Source: Halichoerus grypus
Lineage: Eukaryota; Chordata; Mammalia; Carnivora; Phocidae
Length of the DNA stretch: 64,000 nucleotides
Reading direction: 5' to 3'
Assembly (NCBI RefSeq): GCF_964656455.1
Contig: NC_135715.1
Location: 159,680,437-159,744,436, forward strand
Numbering within the stretch: position 1 is the stretch's first letter; the number at the start of each line of letters is the position of its first letter. The notes under the pieces were generated by a model. The model saw nothing but the letters and a program-made list of their open reading frames with translations, ran no database searches and was not told the DNA's origin. Both the position numbers and the translations under genes were made by a program. This document shows positions 63,501-63,573 of the stretch, one piece after another.

Positions 63501-63573
63501 TCCTTTTGAATATTTTGTTTATGGAGCTGCCTGTTCCGAAGTTGAAATAGACTGCCTGGCAGGTGCTCATAAG
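1862..63573 (+). CDS. AOX1: Aldehyde oxidase 1 (AOX1), exons 3-31 of the gene, partial at both ends
   Basis: AOX1 is a cytosolic homodimeric molybdo-flavoenzyme, abundant in liver, that oxidises aldehydes to acids and hydroxylates N-heterocycles, passing electrons from the molybdenum site through two 2Fe-2S clusters to FAD and then O2. Twenty-nine exons (3,440 coding bases) were joined by reading splice sites; phases agree throughout and there is no stop or frameshift. Visible in order: N-terminal 2Fe-2S domain (residues 44-74), second 2Fe-2S domain ([14 protein letters not shown]), FAD domain ([16 protein letters not shown]), then the molybdopterin domain ([29 protein letters not shown]). 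All eight cluster cysteines are kept. The sequence follows human AOX1 far more closely than xanthine dehydrogenase. AOX2/3/4 paralogs are less likely but were not excluded by alignment. Exons 1-2 and 32-35 are outside the window, so intactness of the whole gene is unproven. Confidence 0.96.
1995..2110 (-). repeat. L2 LINE fragment
   Basis: The text 'gagcacctactatgcaacaagaactgtgcaggcgctggggg' matches the widely dispersed mammalian L2 3' region signature of a table-like 'gagcacctactatgtgccaggcac' string followed by 'aacaagatagacatggtcccc'. Confidence 0.6.
2270..2430 (+). repeat. L2 LINE fragment, 5' piece
   Basis: Resembles the L2 segment with 'cttgccccctgccc', 'cagtcagaaagatccctttcaa' and 'accagtggtttcccatta'. 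It is probably the same insertion as 3420-3945, separated by 1 kb of other sequence. Confidence 0.55.
2440..2535 (-). repeat. Possible ancient L1 fragment
   Basis: 'cttctcaagccatcatctcttcaaatattt' resembles an antisense stretch of old mammalian L1/HAL1 elements. The assignment is weak. Confidence 0.3.
2540..2660. repeat. Polypyrimidine (CT)-rich tract
   Basis: About 120 bases are almost purely C and T (ctttctctttctcccctcct and similar), strongly strand-asymmetric. A tract like this can form triplex DNA and is usually length-variable. Confidence 0.85.
2661..3419. other. Intron 3, unassigned stretch
   Basis: No exon or confident repeat was recognised. The open frames here are short and unrelated to AOX1. 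Confidence 0.5.
3420..3945 (+). repeat. L2 LINE 3' end
   Basis: Long match in order to the L2 3' end: 'caccccaagctcattcctgcctcacggcttttgcatgtgttgtccctct', 'ggctccttcaaattattcatgttccag', 'tgcctggcacatagtagacactcaataaatatt'. The terminal string is diagnostic of this ancient mammalian family. Confidence 0.85.
4170..4278 (+). CDS. AOX1: AOX1 exon 4 (fourth Cys of first 2Fe-2S cluster)
   Basis: Encodes residues 67(part)-103. Cys74 in ANACLTPIC completes the first cluster, followed by [13 protein letters not shown], a conserved signature of the family. Acceptor ...cattcggaag, donor CAG|GTGAGG. The exon starts one base into the codon split with exon 3. Confidence 0.95.
4279..5359. other. Intron 4, unassigned stretch
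   Basis: No exon, RNA gene or confidently named repeat was seen. Overlapping open frames on both strands are short and have no recognisable domains. Confidence 0.5.
5360..5520. mobile_element. Non-autonomous hAT-type (MER-like) DNA transposon remnant
   Basis: 'ccggactacatattgaaaccaccggggaatcc' at the left and 'aagttcccctggtgattccaaaggctgagaacctt' at the right form the inverted-end pattern of Charlie-derived MER elements, whose ends read like 'attagaatcacctgggga'. Exact family not assigned. Confidence 0.55.
5590..5695. mobile_element. Second hAT-type (MER-like) remnant abutting exon 5
   Basis: 'gcctggggatcttgtcaaagtgcaggttctgatttggtgggtctgggataggacccaagattctacatttct' matches the common mammalian MER core. 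It stops about 15 bases before exon 5, so part of the element may sit in the exon 5 acceptor region. Confidence 0.6.
5710..5836 (+). CDS. AOX1: AOX1 exon 5 (second 2Fe-2S cluster)
   Basis: Encodes residues 104-146(part). Contains [16 protein letters not shown], with Cys114 and Cys117 of the all-helical 2Fe-2S domain next to the molybdenum cofactor. Acceptor gtgcttccag, donor GTAGGT; ends in phase 1. Confidence 0.97.
5895..6115 (-). repeat. MIR SINE fragment
   Basis: Antisense MIR signature: 'gtgccacatgctgtatta', 'tgtccccatgttgtagatggagacactgaggtttagagaga', then 'aagtggaagag'. Ancient mammalian tRNA-derived SINE. Confidence 0.75.
6160..6262 (+). mobile_element. Internally deleted CAN-SINE
   Basis: A short tRNA-like head (gcctgggtgcctcagtc) is joined directly to the CT-rich stretch and the (aaata)n tail; about 100 bases of the body are missing. 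Flanked by an 11-base direct repeat aaaagtctcct (6149-6159 and 6263-6273), consistent with retrotransposition. Confidence 0.8.
6300..6484 (-). mobile_element. CAN-SINE (tRNA-Lys-derived), near full length
   Basis: Antisense copy running from T-rich tail and 'ttatttatttatttgagagag' to 'taactgactgagccatccagg'. Target-site duplication ttgcttattttt at 6288-6299 and 6488-6499. It is 22 bases from the previous SINE. Confidence 0.92.
6500..7606. other. Intron 5, unassigned remainder
   Basis: Apart from the exon 6 acceptor (gagtttttctccttcag) at the end, nothing recognisable was seen. Confidence 0.5.
7607..7668 (+). CDS. AOX1: AOX1 exon 6 (second 2Fe-2S cluster, Cys149/Cys151)
   Basis: Encodes residues 146(part)-166. 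[14 protein letters not shown] carries the last two cysteines of the second cluster. Donor AAA|GTAAGT. A SINE insertion begins within about 25 bases of this donor. Confidence 0.97.
7693..7902 (-). mobile_element. CAN-SINE immediately after the exon 6 donor
   Basis: Older antisense copy ending in 'ttaaccaactgagccacccaggcgtcct'. Target-site duplication gaaaggaatacattttt (7676-7692) and gaaaggaacacgttttt (7903-7919), two mismatches. The duplication starts at intron position +8. Confidence 0.9.
7920..9320. other. Intron 6, unassigned stretch with AT-rich patch
   Basis: 8450-8515 is nearly pure A/T (attaataatatattaaatatt and similar). The rest shows no recognised gene or repeat. Confidence 0.5.
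11136..11174. repeat. (CA)n microsatellite inside the old L1
   Basis: About 18 uninterrupted CA units at the position where this class of L1 has its A-rich/ORF2-3' UTR sequence. A second short (CA) run lies at 11534-11548. Confidence 0.95.
11650..11842 (-). mobile_element. CAN-SINE inserted in old L1
   Basis: Full-length antisense copy from a T-rich tail to 'taactgactgagccgcccagg'. Diverged target-site duplication cacactgtgcacttta (11634-11649) and cacattgtgtgcttta (11843-11858). It ends about 116 bases upstream of exon 7. Confidence 0.93.
11959..12048 (+). CDS. AOX1: AOX1 exon 7
   Basis: Encodes residues 167-196, starting [20 protein letters not shown], the linker between the iron-sulphur and FAD domains. 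Acceptor ttttttcacccactag, donor AAG|GTCAGT; both ends phase 0. Confidence 0.96.
12049..12722. other. Intron 7, no repeat recognised
   Basis: Contains a 17-base A run near 12195 and a pyrimidine-rich acceptor tract (ttactttcttttttttttttaaag) for exon 8. No other feature. Confidence 0.55.
12723..12803 (+). CDS. AOX1: AOX1 exon 8
   Basis: Encodes residues 197-223, including [17 protein letters not shown] at the start of the FAD domain. Donor ATG|GTAAGG. Its acceptor (T-run then AAAG) looks very like the tail end of an antisense CAN-SINE, but no SINE body is attached. Confidence 0.96.
12804..13134. other. Intron 8, unassigned 5' part
   Basis: No recognised gene or repeat before the SINE pair. 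Confidence 0.5.
13147..13356 (-). mobile_element. CAN-SINE, full length, copy A of a tandem pair
   Basis: Antisense copy from T-run to 'taaccaactgagccacccaggcgcc'. It shares one outer target-site duplication, aagatattttta (13135-13146 and 13449-13460), with copy B. Confidence 0.94.
13357..13448 (-). mobile_element. CAN-SINE, 5'-truncated, copy B of a tandem pair
   Basis: T-run followed by 76 bases (13374-13449) identical to copy A at 13168-13243, then an abrupt stop at the outer target-site duplication. The head half of the element is missing. Confidence 0.93.
13449..13711. other. Intron 8, 3' part
   Basis: No repeat was recognised; ends in the exon 9 acceptor ttgctgttttaacag. Confidence 0.5.
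13712..13856 (+). CDS. AOX1: AOX1 exon 9 (FAD domain)
   Basis: Encodes residues 224-272(part). Ends with [11 protein letters not shown], the conserved FAD-binding loop of the family. Donor GTATGT, phase 1. Confidence 0.97.
13857..14470. other. Intron 9, unassigned stretch
   Basis: No exon or named repeat was recognised. Confidence 0.5.
14485..14670 (-). mobile_element. Older CAN-SINE
   Basis: Diverged antisense copy ('tgattgagccacccaggcaccc'). Target-site duplication aaagataatcactttt (14470-14485) and aaagataatcgctttt (14671-14686), one mismatch. Its right end is about 50 bases upstream of exon 10. Confidence 0.9.
14724..14816 (+). CDS. AOX1: AOX1 exon 10 (FAD domain)
   Basis: Encodes residues 272(part)-303(part); [16 protein letters not shown] is closely conserved, while the following NFANCSHN is more variable. 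Acceptor ttctaatccttag, donor GTGAGT. Confidence 0.96.
14817..15227. other. Intron 10, unassigned stretch
   Basis: No exon or confident repeat. Confidence 0.5.
15228..15412 (+). repeat. MIR SINE fragment
   Basis: Sense MIR pattern: 'ggagtctagctctggagtctaa', 'attagctgtgagaactta', 'tctcagtttcttcatcagtgaaatgggg'. Confidence 0.75.
15425..15712. repeat. CAY/CTC trinucleotide low-complexity array
   Basis: About 290 bases of degenerate CAC/CAT/CTC triplets (for example ccaccaccaccaccaccc and catcacctccatcacc), almost free of G on the + strand. It reads as Val/Met/Glu repeats in an antisense open frame, which is a composition artefact. It ends about 110 bases before exon 11. Confidence 0.93.
15820..15971 (+). 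CDS. AOX1: AOX1 exon 11 (FAD domain)
   Basis: Encodes residues 303(part)-353: [13 protein letters not shown] through GSQIRNMA, the FAD-binding core. Acceptor tttcacttcag, donor GCT|GTATGT. Confidence 0.97.
16163..16256 (+). CDS. AOX1: AOX1 exon 12 (FAD domain, SLGGH motif)
   Basis: Encodes residues 354-385(part): SLGGHIVS then [19 protein letters not shown]. Phase requires the acceptor ttattttaaaaag, which has a poor pyrimidine tract. A second AG (tctttag) seven bases downstream looks stronger but would shift the frame. Leu364 replaces the Pro of human AOX1. Donor GTAAGT. Confidence 0.94.
16257..17573. other. Intron 12, no repeat recognised
   Basis: About 1.3 kb without a recognisable gene or repeat apart from a short (caa)n run near 17388-17402 and the exon 13 acceptor. 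Confidence 0.5.
17574..17683 (+). CDS. AOX1: AOX1 exon 13 (FAD domain)
   Basis: Encodes residues 385(part)-421: [20 protein letters not shown] then [15 protein letters not shown]. Acceptor atttctttccacag, donor AAG|GTGAGC. Confidence 0.97.
18095..18205 (+). repeat. MIR SINE fragment
   Basis: 'gactctactgaatcctgg', 'aggcttaaattcctcatctataaaatgggaataat' follow the MIR consensus order. Confidence 0.7.
18211..18580 (-). mobile_element. Solo MaLR-type LTR (MLT1-like)
   Basis: From 'gtagtagtttgctagggctgccatcataag' through 'aactttattttctcacaatttggaaggctaggagtctgatatcaagatgtc' to 'gcacggtgcagcccataacag'. This is the reverse complement of an MLT1-type LTR (tgttatgggctg ... ggcagccctagcaaac). It is an ancient ERVL-MaLR remnant with no internal coding sequence, ending about 95 bases before exon 14. 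Confidence 0.82.
18675..18859 (+). CDS. AOX1: AOX1 exon 14 (FAD domain C-terminal part)
   Basis: Encodes residues 422-483(part): [20 protein letters not shown] through [15 protein letters not shown]. Acceptor tttcgccttcag, donor AG|GTACGG, phase 2. Confidence 0.97.
19035..19125. repeat. TG-rich then GA-rich simple sequence
   Basis: 'gtgtgtgtgcatgtgcatgtgtgtgtgtga' followed by a purine-rich gagagggcagggagagggag stretch, next to the left edge of the L1. Confidence 0.8.
19162..21429 (-). pseudogene. L1 ORF2 (endonuclease-reverse transcriptase), frameshifted and 3'-truncated
   Basis: An intact APE-type endonuclease N-terminus ([50 protein letters not shown]) is followed by a one-base change in an 11-A run around 20702-20712. 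The reverse-transcriptase domain continues ([58 protein letters not shown]) and stops at [14 protein letters not shown]. The cysteine-rich C-terminal region is missing, so the copy cannot be functional. Confidence 0.92.
21508..22397 (-). pseudogene. L1 ORF1 (RNA-binding chaperone), one frameshift
   Basis: The N-terminus starts at [11 protein letters not shown] (22397). The frame breaks near 22205 in an AAAAGGGGTTT context and resumes at [19 protein letters not shown] coiled-coil region is followed by the RRM and C-terminal domain ([44 protein letters not shown]) and ends [14 protein letters not shown]. Only the single indel prevents a complete product. Confidence 0.88.
22398..23412 (-). promoter_or_regulatory. 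L1 5' UTR, CpG-rich, with possible sense and antisense promoter activity
   Basis: About 1 kb of GC- and CpG-rich sequence (for example around 22880-23110) upstream of L1 ORF1. L1 5' UTRs carry an internal pol II promoter and, in several mammals, an antisense promoter. Antisense output here would run on the + strand, the AOX1 direction, toward exon 15. Promoter activity is inferred. Confidence 0.6.
23856..24050 (+). repeat. MIR SINE fragment
   Basis: 'aaaagcatgaactcagtcagcc', 'actatgtgatctcagtcagcttacttaacc', 'ccccacctcataggattaaatgag' follow MIR order. Confidence 0.75.
24090..24215 (-). repeat. Possible MIR SINE fragment
   Basis: 'attctccttttactgatgaggaagtgg' and 'gtgatttgaacgtgggttgccc' resemble antisense MIR. 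Confidence 0.5.
24325..24487 (+). CDS. AOX1: AOX1 exon 15
   Basis: Encodes residues 483(part)-537: [47 protein letters not shown], the end of the FAD domain and the linker to the molybdenum domain. Acceptor tttgattcccatag, donor ATG|GTAAAT. Confidence 0.97.
24833..24862 (+). repeat. 30-base direct repeat, left copy
   Basis: Thirty bases (tacattgttgaacactacat plus ctgagactaa) are identical to 25678-25707. The two copies bracket exon 16. Confidence 0.95.
25096..25188 (+). CDS. AOX1: AOX1 exon 16
   Basis: Encodes residues 538-568: [20 protein letters not shown] then HHCSTFRYQ, the linker region. Acceptor ggttctacctttcag, donor CAG|GTGAGT. Both ends are phase 0, so its loss would keep the frame. 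Confidence 0.97.
25640..25748 (+). mobile_element. Probable carnivore LINE-1 3'-end fragment with right copy of the 30-base repeat
   Basis: 'gaacactacatctgagactaatgatgtactatatgttgactaattgaatttaaattaaaaaa' looks like the 3' terminus of a carnivore L1, ending in an A-rich tail. It includes the 30-base repeat at 25678-25707. Confidence 0.55.
25749..26192. other. Intron 16, unassigned stretch
   Basis: No recognised gene. The minus strand has a protein-like reading over about 40 codons but it breaks; see the rejected list. Confidence 0.45.
26195..26392 (+). mobile_element. CAN-SINE, full length
   Basis: Head gcacctgggtggctcagtcg, body, CT-rich stretch, AAATAAAATCTT and a 15-A tail. Target-site duplication gaaagtgatgatattg (26179-26194) and gaaagtgatggtattg (26393-26408), one mismatch. 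Confidence 0.95.
26409..29017. other. Intron 16, long unassigned remainder
   Basis: About 2.6 kb, AT-rich, with A or T runs near 26922, 27051 and 27220. No exon, RNA gene or confidently named repeat was seen. Confidence 0.45.
29018..29187 (+). CDS. AOX1: AOX1 exon 17 (start of molybdenum domain)
   Basis: Encodes residues 569-625(part): [46 protein letters not shown]. The first residues ([10 protein letters not shown]) are the least conserved. Acceptor gttactgattaaacag, donor GT|GTAAGT. Confidence 0.96.
29359..29660. mobile_element. Tigger-type non-autonomous DNA transposon
   Basis: Left end 'cagttggcccttgaacaacacgggtttaaactg' and right end 'ggatcagtatccctaacccctgcattgctcaaagtcag' are the diverged inverted ends of a Tc1/mariner-Tigger MITE. 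The centre contains 'tacggtatataagacatataac' and 'gtcaacagtaggctattagtagttaag', typical of the family. Confidence 0.8.
29840..29966 (+). CDS. AOX1: AOX1 exon 18
   Basis: Encodes residues 625(part)-667: [40 protein letters not shown]. Acceptor tgttctcatctag, donor GAG|GTATGG. Confidence 0.96.
30204..30366 (-). mobile_element. Older CAN-SINE fragment
   Basis: Antisense body 'gagctcaatgtggggctcaatctcatgaccctgagatcagg' and head 'taaccgactgagccacccaggcgcccc'; the tail end is decayed. Confidence 0.88.
30470..30545 (-). repeat. Possible L2 fragment
   Basis: 'ataagacccaggtggtccttaccctcacagagcttaaagtcc' resembles the L2 'gacatggtccctgccctcatggagctta' string. Confidence 0.45.
30546..31214. other. Intron 18, unassigned stretch
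   Basis: 30590-30670 may be an L2 3' remnant ('cctacctaataaaagtccttgagtgagaccctatgtctgg'); nothing else was recognised. Confidence 0.4.
31235..31414 (+). mobile_element. Young CAN-SINE, head slightly truncated
   Basis: Begins at ggtggctcagtcattaagca and ends in the (aaata)n and A tail. A perfect 20-base target-site duplication (aaaaaatcttttcactgtag, 31215-31234 and 31415-31434) points to recent insertion. Confidence 0.95.
31435..31600. repeat. Probable ancient L1 (L1M-like) fragment
   Basis: 'tataaaaatagagaatagtacaatgaatccccatagacccatcagccagcttcaacaattgtcaacattt' is a common old mammalian repeat string. Family uncertain. Confidence 0.45.
31850..32760. other. GC-rich intronic segment with long antisense open frame
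   Basis: This stretch is visibly richer in G+C than the flanking intron. A 228-codon open frame runs on the minus strand (32541 to 31855) without a recognisable domain. High GC lowers stop-codon frequency, so the frame may be chance. Confidence 0.4.
32791..32913 (+). CDS. AOX1: AOX1 exon 19
   Basis: Encodes residues 668-708: [34 protein letters not shown], molybdenum-domain core. Acceptor ctgtgttgtag, donor GAG|GTAATG; both ends phase 0. Confidence 0.97.
32914..34984. other. Intron 19, 5' part, unassigned
   Basis: About 2 kb without recognised exon or repeat. Short open frames on both strands lack any known domain. Confidence 0.45.
34985..35145 (-). repeat. MIR SINE fragment
   Basis: 'taactcactaaacgctcaaaacagtcctgtgagg', 'attctgatgaggaaagaagaac', 'cagtcacacagctagtcagaa' follow antisense MIR order. 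Confidence 0.7.
35690..35890 (-). repeat. MIR SINE fragment
   Basis: 'gcacttactgagcatttattatatgccatg', 'cacagatggggctcggcagaag', 'caaacaggtagtaaatgg' resemble antisense MIR. Confidence 0.65.
35891..36253. other. Intron 19, 3' end, unassigned
   Basis: No recognised repeat; ends with the exon 20 acceptor cttttctgttctgtccag. Confidence 0.45.
36254..36350 (+). CDS. AOX1: AOX1 exon 20
   Basis: Encodes residues 709-741(part): [33 protein letters not shown]. Donor GTAAAG, phase 1. Confidence 0.97.
36500..36545. repeat. (GT)n microsatellite with GC interruptions
   Basis: ggtgtgtgtgcgtgcgtgtgcg followed by about ten GT units, 150 bases after exon 20. Likely polymorphic. Confidence 0.95.
36910..37275. 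repeat. Probable ancient L1 3' fragment
   Basis: 'aaatttacagaaaagttgcagaaacattaaag', 'agaacattatcttacttaaagaattatcaaaatcag', 'ccttattcaggttttgccacttgtctcagtcatgtcctttatagcag' match an old L1M-type repeat. A short (AC)n lies at 37056-37071. Confidence 0.6.
37276..39528. other. Intron 20, unassigned stretch
   Basis: 37800-37930 is a possible MIR fragment ('gaagattctaagagataacataagtgtgcttggcatagagcttggcccatagtagg'). The rest has no recognised feature. Confidence 0.45.
39546..39740 (+). mobile_element. CAN-SINE, full length
   Basis: Head gcactggggtggctcagtca, expanded (CT)n stretch and (aaata)n tail. Perfect 17-base target-site duplication taaaattgagatttgag (39529-39545 and 39741-39757). Confidence 0.95.
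40195..41960 (-). mobile_element. Ancient L1-related element (HAL1/L1M-like)
   Basis: Long antisense stretch with old L1/HAL1 character: 'gaatatttttgctggatatagatttctgagttta', 'tttcaggcattattccttcaagtatttgatg', 'ctctgttgtctctattctgttgttgagctttt', 'tttgactattctgttttaagactctgg'. No usable reading frame. Boundaries and family are approximate. Confidence 0.6.
42221..42345 (+). CDS. AOX1: AOX1 exon 21
   Basis: Encodes residues 741(part)-782: [32 protein letters not shown]. The [10 protein letters not shown] motif lines the molybdopterin site. Acceptor tttcctataacag, donor CAG|GTAACA. Confidence 0.97.
42346..43555. other. Intron 21, mostly unassigned
   Basis: A short (attc)n run lies at 42919-42945, and 43205-43310 is a possible MIR fragment. 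No gene was seen. Confidence 0.45.
43572..43752 (+). mobile_element. Older CAN-SINE
   Basis: Diverged head gtgcctggatagctcagtcg with the variant 'ccaactcttgatttcgggtcagg' body. Flanked by aaaatttattagcaca and a one-base-shorter copy. Confidence 0.9.
44009..44142 (+). CDS. AOX1: AOX1 exon 22 (GGAFGGK molybdopterin motif)
   Basis: Encodes residues 783-827(part): [34 protein letters not shown]. The GGAFGGK loop contacts the molybdenum cofactor. Positions 811-812 are Ala-Phe, against Val-Leu in human AOX1. Acceptor tatcattcacag, donor AA|GTAAGT. Confidence 0.97.
44500..44600. repeat. AT-rich low-complexity tract
   Basis: About 100 bases of nearly pure A/T (atttatatataataattgct and following), inside intron 22. 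Confidence 0.85.
44817..44906 (+). repeat. 90-base local repeat, copy 1 (upstream of exon 23)
   Basis: From tcagggagcactcggtaatc to ccatttccctatagca; about 95% identical by eye to 45468-45556. No known repeat family recognised. Confidence 0.92.
45194..45281 (+). CDS. AOX1: AOX1 exon 23
   Basis: Encodes residues 827(part)-856: [29 protein letters not shown]. Its 88 bases are not a multiple of three, so its loss would shift the frame. Acceptor ttttttctgctttag, donor AAA|GTGAGT. Confidence 0.97.
45468..45603 (+). repeat. 90-base local repeat copy 2 plus extra 47-base tandem unit (downstream of exon 23)
   Basis: 45468-45556 matches copy 1 at 44817. Its last 47 bases (45510-45556, starting tttgtaaccagtctataatg) are repeated in tandem at 45557-45603 with three mismatches. 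Confidence 0.93.
45604..46140. other. Intron 23, unassigned stretch
   Basis: 45890-46110 has the look of a dispersed repeat ('ctctcaggggcttaaacctgtattgtgttatttcttgctcaagtaacagctcag') but I could not name the family. Confidence 0.4.
46141..46300. mobile_element. hAT-type (MER-like) DNA transposon remnant
   Basis: 'attcagttccacagttgcattagctgtatttcaagtgctcagtaactacatgtgtccagtggctgccatattggaca' and 'agaacattgccatcatctcggaaagctctattg' match a common Charlie-derived MER element. Confidence 0.6.
46830..47330 (-). repeat. L2 LINE fragment
   Basis: Antisense L2-like text: 'gggcagaaagaagacat', 'gcaaaaacacagaggagggatcaacatggc', 'tgccagactgagagaggcctagagttt'. Boundaries approximate. Confidence 0.5.
47632..47772 (-). 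repeat. MIR SINE fragment
   Basis: 'cacttgctgtgtttcagtcactc', 'ccatttcgcagataggttatagagcttgcctaagatcac', 'agttaagtggcagagccagaactcaaac' is a clear antisense MIR. Confidence 0.8.
48250..49385 (-). mobile_element. Ancient LINE-1 3' portion
   Basis: Antisense ORF2 C-terminus and 3' UTR of an old L1: 'actattccattgtatgtaccac', 'tcatccattgatggacatatggg', 'aaagtgggattgctggattatat', 'atggatgtgaggtggtatcttgtg', 'tatacatactggatattaacccctt'. No intact frame. Confidence 0.88.
49460..49546 (+). CDS. AOX1: AOX1 exon 24
   Basis: Encodes residues 857-885: [29 protein letters not shown]. The last residue, Leu885, is Phe885 in human AOX1, a residue of the substrate channel. Acceptor tctcttttcctag, donor CTT|GTAAGT. 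Confidence 0.97.
49800..49999 (-). mobile_element. MER5A-like hAT DNA transposon
   Basis: 'gtggggctgtcctgtgcatggtaggatgtcgggcagcattcttggcctctatgactagatgtcag' and 'cccctggttgagaaccagtg' are the reverse complement of MER5A, whose terminal inverted repeat is cagtggttctcaa. Confidence 0.85.
50000..50370. other. Intron 24, 3' part
   Basis: AT-rich, no recognised feature before the exon 25 acceptor ctctggatttcccag. Confidence 0.5.
50371..50562 (+). CDS. AOX1: AOX1 exon 25 (substrate pocket)
   Basis: Encodes residues 886-949: [55 protein letters not shown]. Keeps Met889, Lys893, Arg921 and Phe923 of the active-site cavity; Leu920 replaces human Phe. Donor AAG|GTACGG, phase 0. Confidence 0.97.
50563..51596. 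other. Intron 25, GC-rich unassigned stretch
   Basis: 50600-50720 may be an antisense MIR remnant ('ggggctaaatgatgtgcccgaggtaacccagctaac'). A 167-codon open frame at 51009-51512 has no recognisable domain. Confidence 0.4.
51597..51806 (+). mobile_element. Older CAN-SINE
   Basis: Head ggcacctgatggctcagttg with the 'ccgactcttggtttcagctcagg' body variant, CT-rich stretch and (aaata)n tail. No clear target-site duplication seen. Confidence 0.9.
51827..51869. repeat. 13-base perfect inverted repeat (hairpin)
   Basis: Left arm tcatcctagttat (51827-51839) and right arm ataactaggatga (51857-51869) are perfect reverse complements around a 17-base loop that itself contains the palindrome tgtttaaaca. 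It lies 20 bases after a SINE tail. Confidence 0.9.
51870..52266. other. Intron 25, 3' end
   Basis: A 75-codon open frame (51866-52093) has an ordinary-looking amino-acid mix but no family I recognise. No poly(A) tract or other sign of a retrocopy. Confidence 0.4.
52267..52494 (+). CDS. AOX1: AOX1 exon 26
   Basis: The largest exon here, residues 950-1025: [60 protein letters not shown]. Helical part of the molybdenum domain. Acceptor ccttttcttttatag, donor CAG|GTCAGT. Confidence 0.97.
52495..53985. other. Intron 26, 5' part, mostly unassigned
   Basis: 52650-52780 is a possible MIR fragment ('ttaagcaactgagtcaacttgctctgggccc'). No gene was recognised. Confidence 0.4.
53995..54160 (-). repeat. 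MIR SINE fragment
   Basis: 'taattactgagcaccccttttag', 'caaccctcaggacaacctataagat', 'tagtggtgaggaaactgaggtttcaagagc' follow antisense MIR. Confidence 0.75.
54161..56985. other. Intron 26, long unassigned stretch
   Basis: About 2.8 kb, fairly GC-rich at 54160-55100. No exon, RNA gene or confidently named repeat was seen. Open frames up to 120 codons overlap on both strands and look like chance. Confidence 0.4.
56986..57316 (-). mobile_element. Retro-insertion with 18-base target-site duplication: L1 3' UTR plus possible 3' transduction
   Basis: The 18-base string tccagggaaaatgtttta occurs at 56986-57003 and 57299-57316. Between them, read on the minus strand, come an L1 3' UTR fragment (57298-57213), then about 190 bases of non-L1 sequence including a MER-like piece (ggttggcaaatga), then an A-rich end with AATAAA. 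The nick site TTTT/A fits L1 endonuclease. The transduction reading is inference. Confidence 0.6.
57384..57479 (+). CDS. AOX1: AOX1 exon 27 (GQGVHTKM motif)
   Basis: Encodes residues 1026-1057: [32 protein letters not shown]. The [13 protein letters not shown] loop is a molybdopterin-binding signature of the family. Acceptor tcttttctggatag, donor CAG|GTAAGT. Confidence 0.97.
57848..58004 (+). mobile_element. CAN-SINE, head and tail shortened
   Basis: Head ggggtggctcagtgttaagc, body 'gatggagccccgcatcgggcacc', variant CT region and an A tail; flanked by near-identical (a)tttatatgaaaa strings. Confidence 0.9.
58005..58740. other. Intron 27, unassigned stretch
   Basis: No recognised gene or repeat. 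Open frames on both strands at 58010-58463 have no known domain. Confidence 0.4.
58786..59070 (-). mobile_element. Carnivore LINE-1 3' UTR fragment
   Basis: Antisense L1 3' end: 'tttatttaaattccagttagttaacatacag', 'gtgtacaatatagtgattcaacaattccatacaacacccagtgctcatcaggac', 'ataaccatcagttctctatagttaagagtctgtttcttggtttgcctctctc'. 5'-truncated. Confidence 0.88.
59071..59400 (-). repeat. Probable older L1 fragment
   Basis: 'tatgtataatttatttaaccatccccagttgttgaatacttc' and 'cccgaaatgaaattgctgggtcatagagtg' resemble antisense old L1 3' sequence. It may be the host into which the 58786 L1 was inserted. Confidence 0.5.
59817..59945 (+). CDS. AOX1: AOX1 exon 28
   Basis: Encodes residues 1058-1100: [40 protein letters not shown]. 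The GTSTETVPN...SGGS stretch contacts the cofactor and substrate. Acceptor cctctaaaattcag, donor AAG|GTAAAA. Confidence 0.97.
59946..60668. other. Intron 28, no repeat recognised
   Basis: No gene or confidently named repeat was seen in about 720 bases. Confidence 0.5.
60669..60743 (+). CDS. AOX1: AOX1 exon 29
   Basis: Encodes residues 1101-1125: [25 protein letters not shown]. Acceptor aaaataatccctag, donor TGG|GTGAGA; both ends phase 0. Confidence 0.97.
60744..62172. other. Intron 29, no repeat recognised
   Basis: About 1.4 kb without a recognised exon or repeat; ends with cctcttatttcccag. Confidence 0.5.
62173..62225 (+). CDS. AOX1: AOX1 exon 30
   Basis: The shortest exon, 53 bases, residues 1126-1143(part): [17 protein letters not shown]. 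Donor AG|GTAAAG, phase 2. Confidence 0.96.
62226..63458. other. Intron 30, unassigned
   Basis: 62550-62700 resembles decayed L1 ORF2 text ('aaattaaacccataataagataaacaccatttcacacc', 'gattggcaaaaaag'), too short to be sure. Otherwise nothing was recognised. Confidence 0.4.
63459..63573 (+). CDS. AOX1: AOX1 exon 31
   Basis: Encodes residues 1143(part)-1181: [38 protein letters not shown]. Acceptor ctgtttcttccag, donor AAG|GTCAGT. The next exon, which should begin around NIRTDIVMD, is outside the window. Confidence 0.97.

Noticed and set aside
1862..63573. Alternative identity as AOX2, AOX3, AOX4 or xanthine dehydrogenase
   Set aside because: Exon by exon the translation follows human AOX1 closely and XDH only in the cofactor motifs. 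A full paralog alignment could not be run here.
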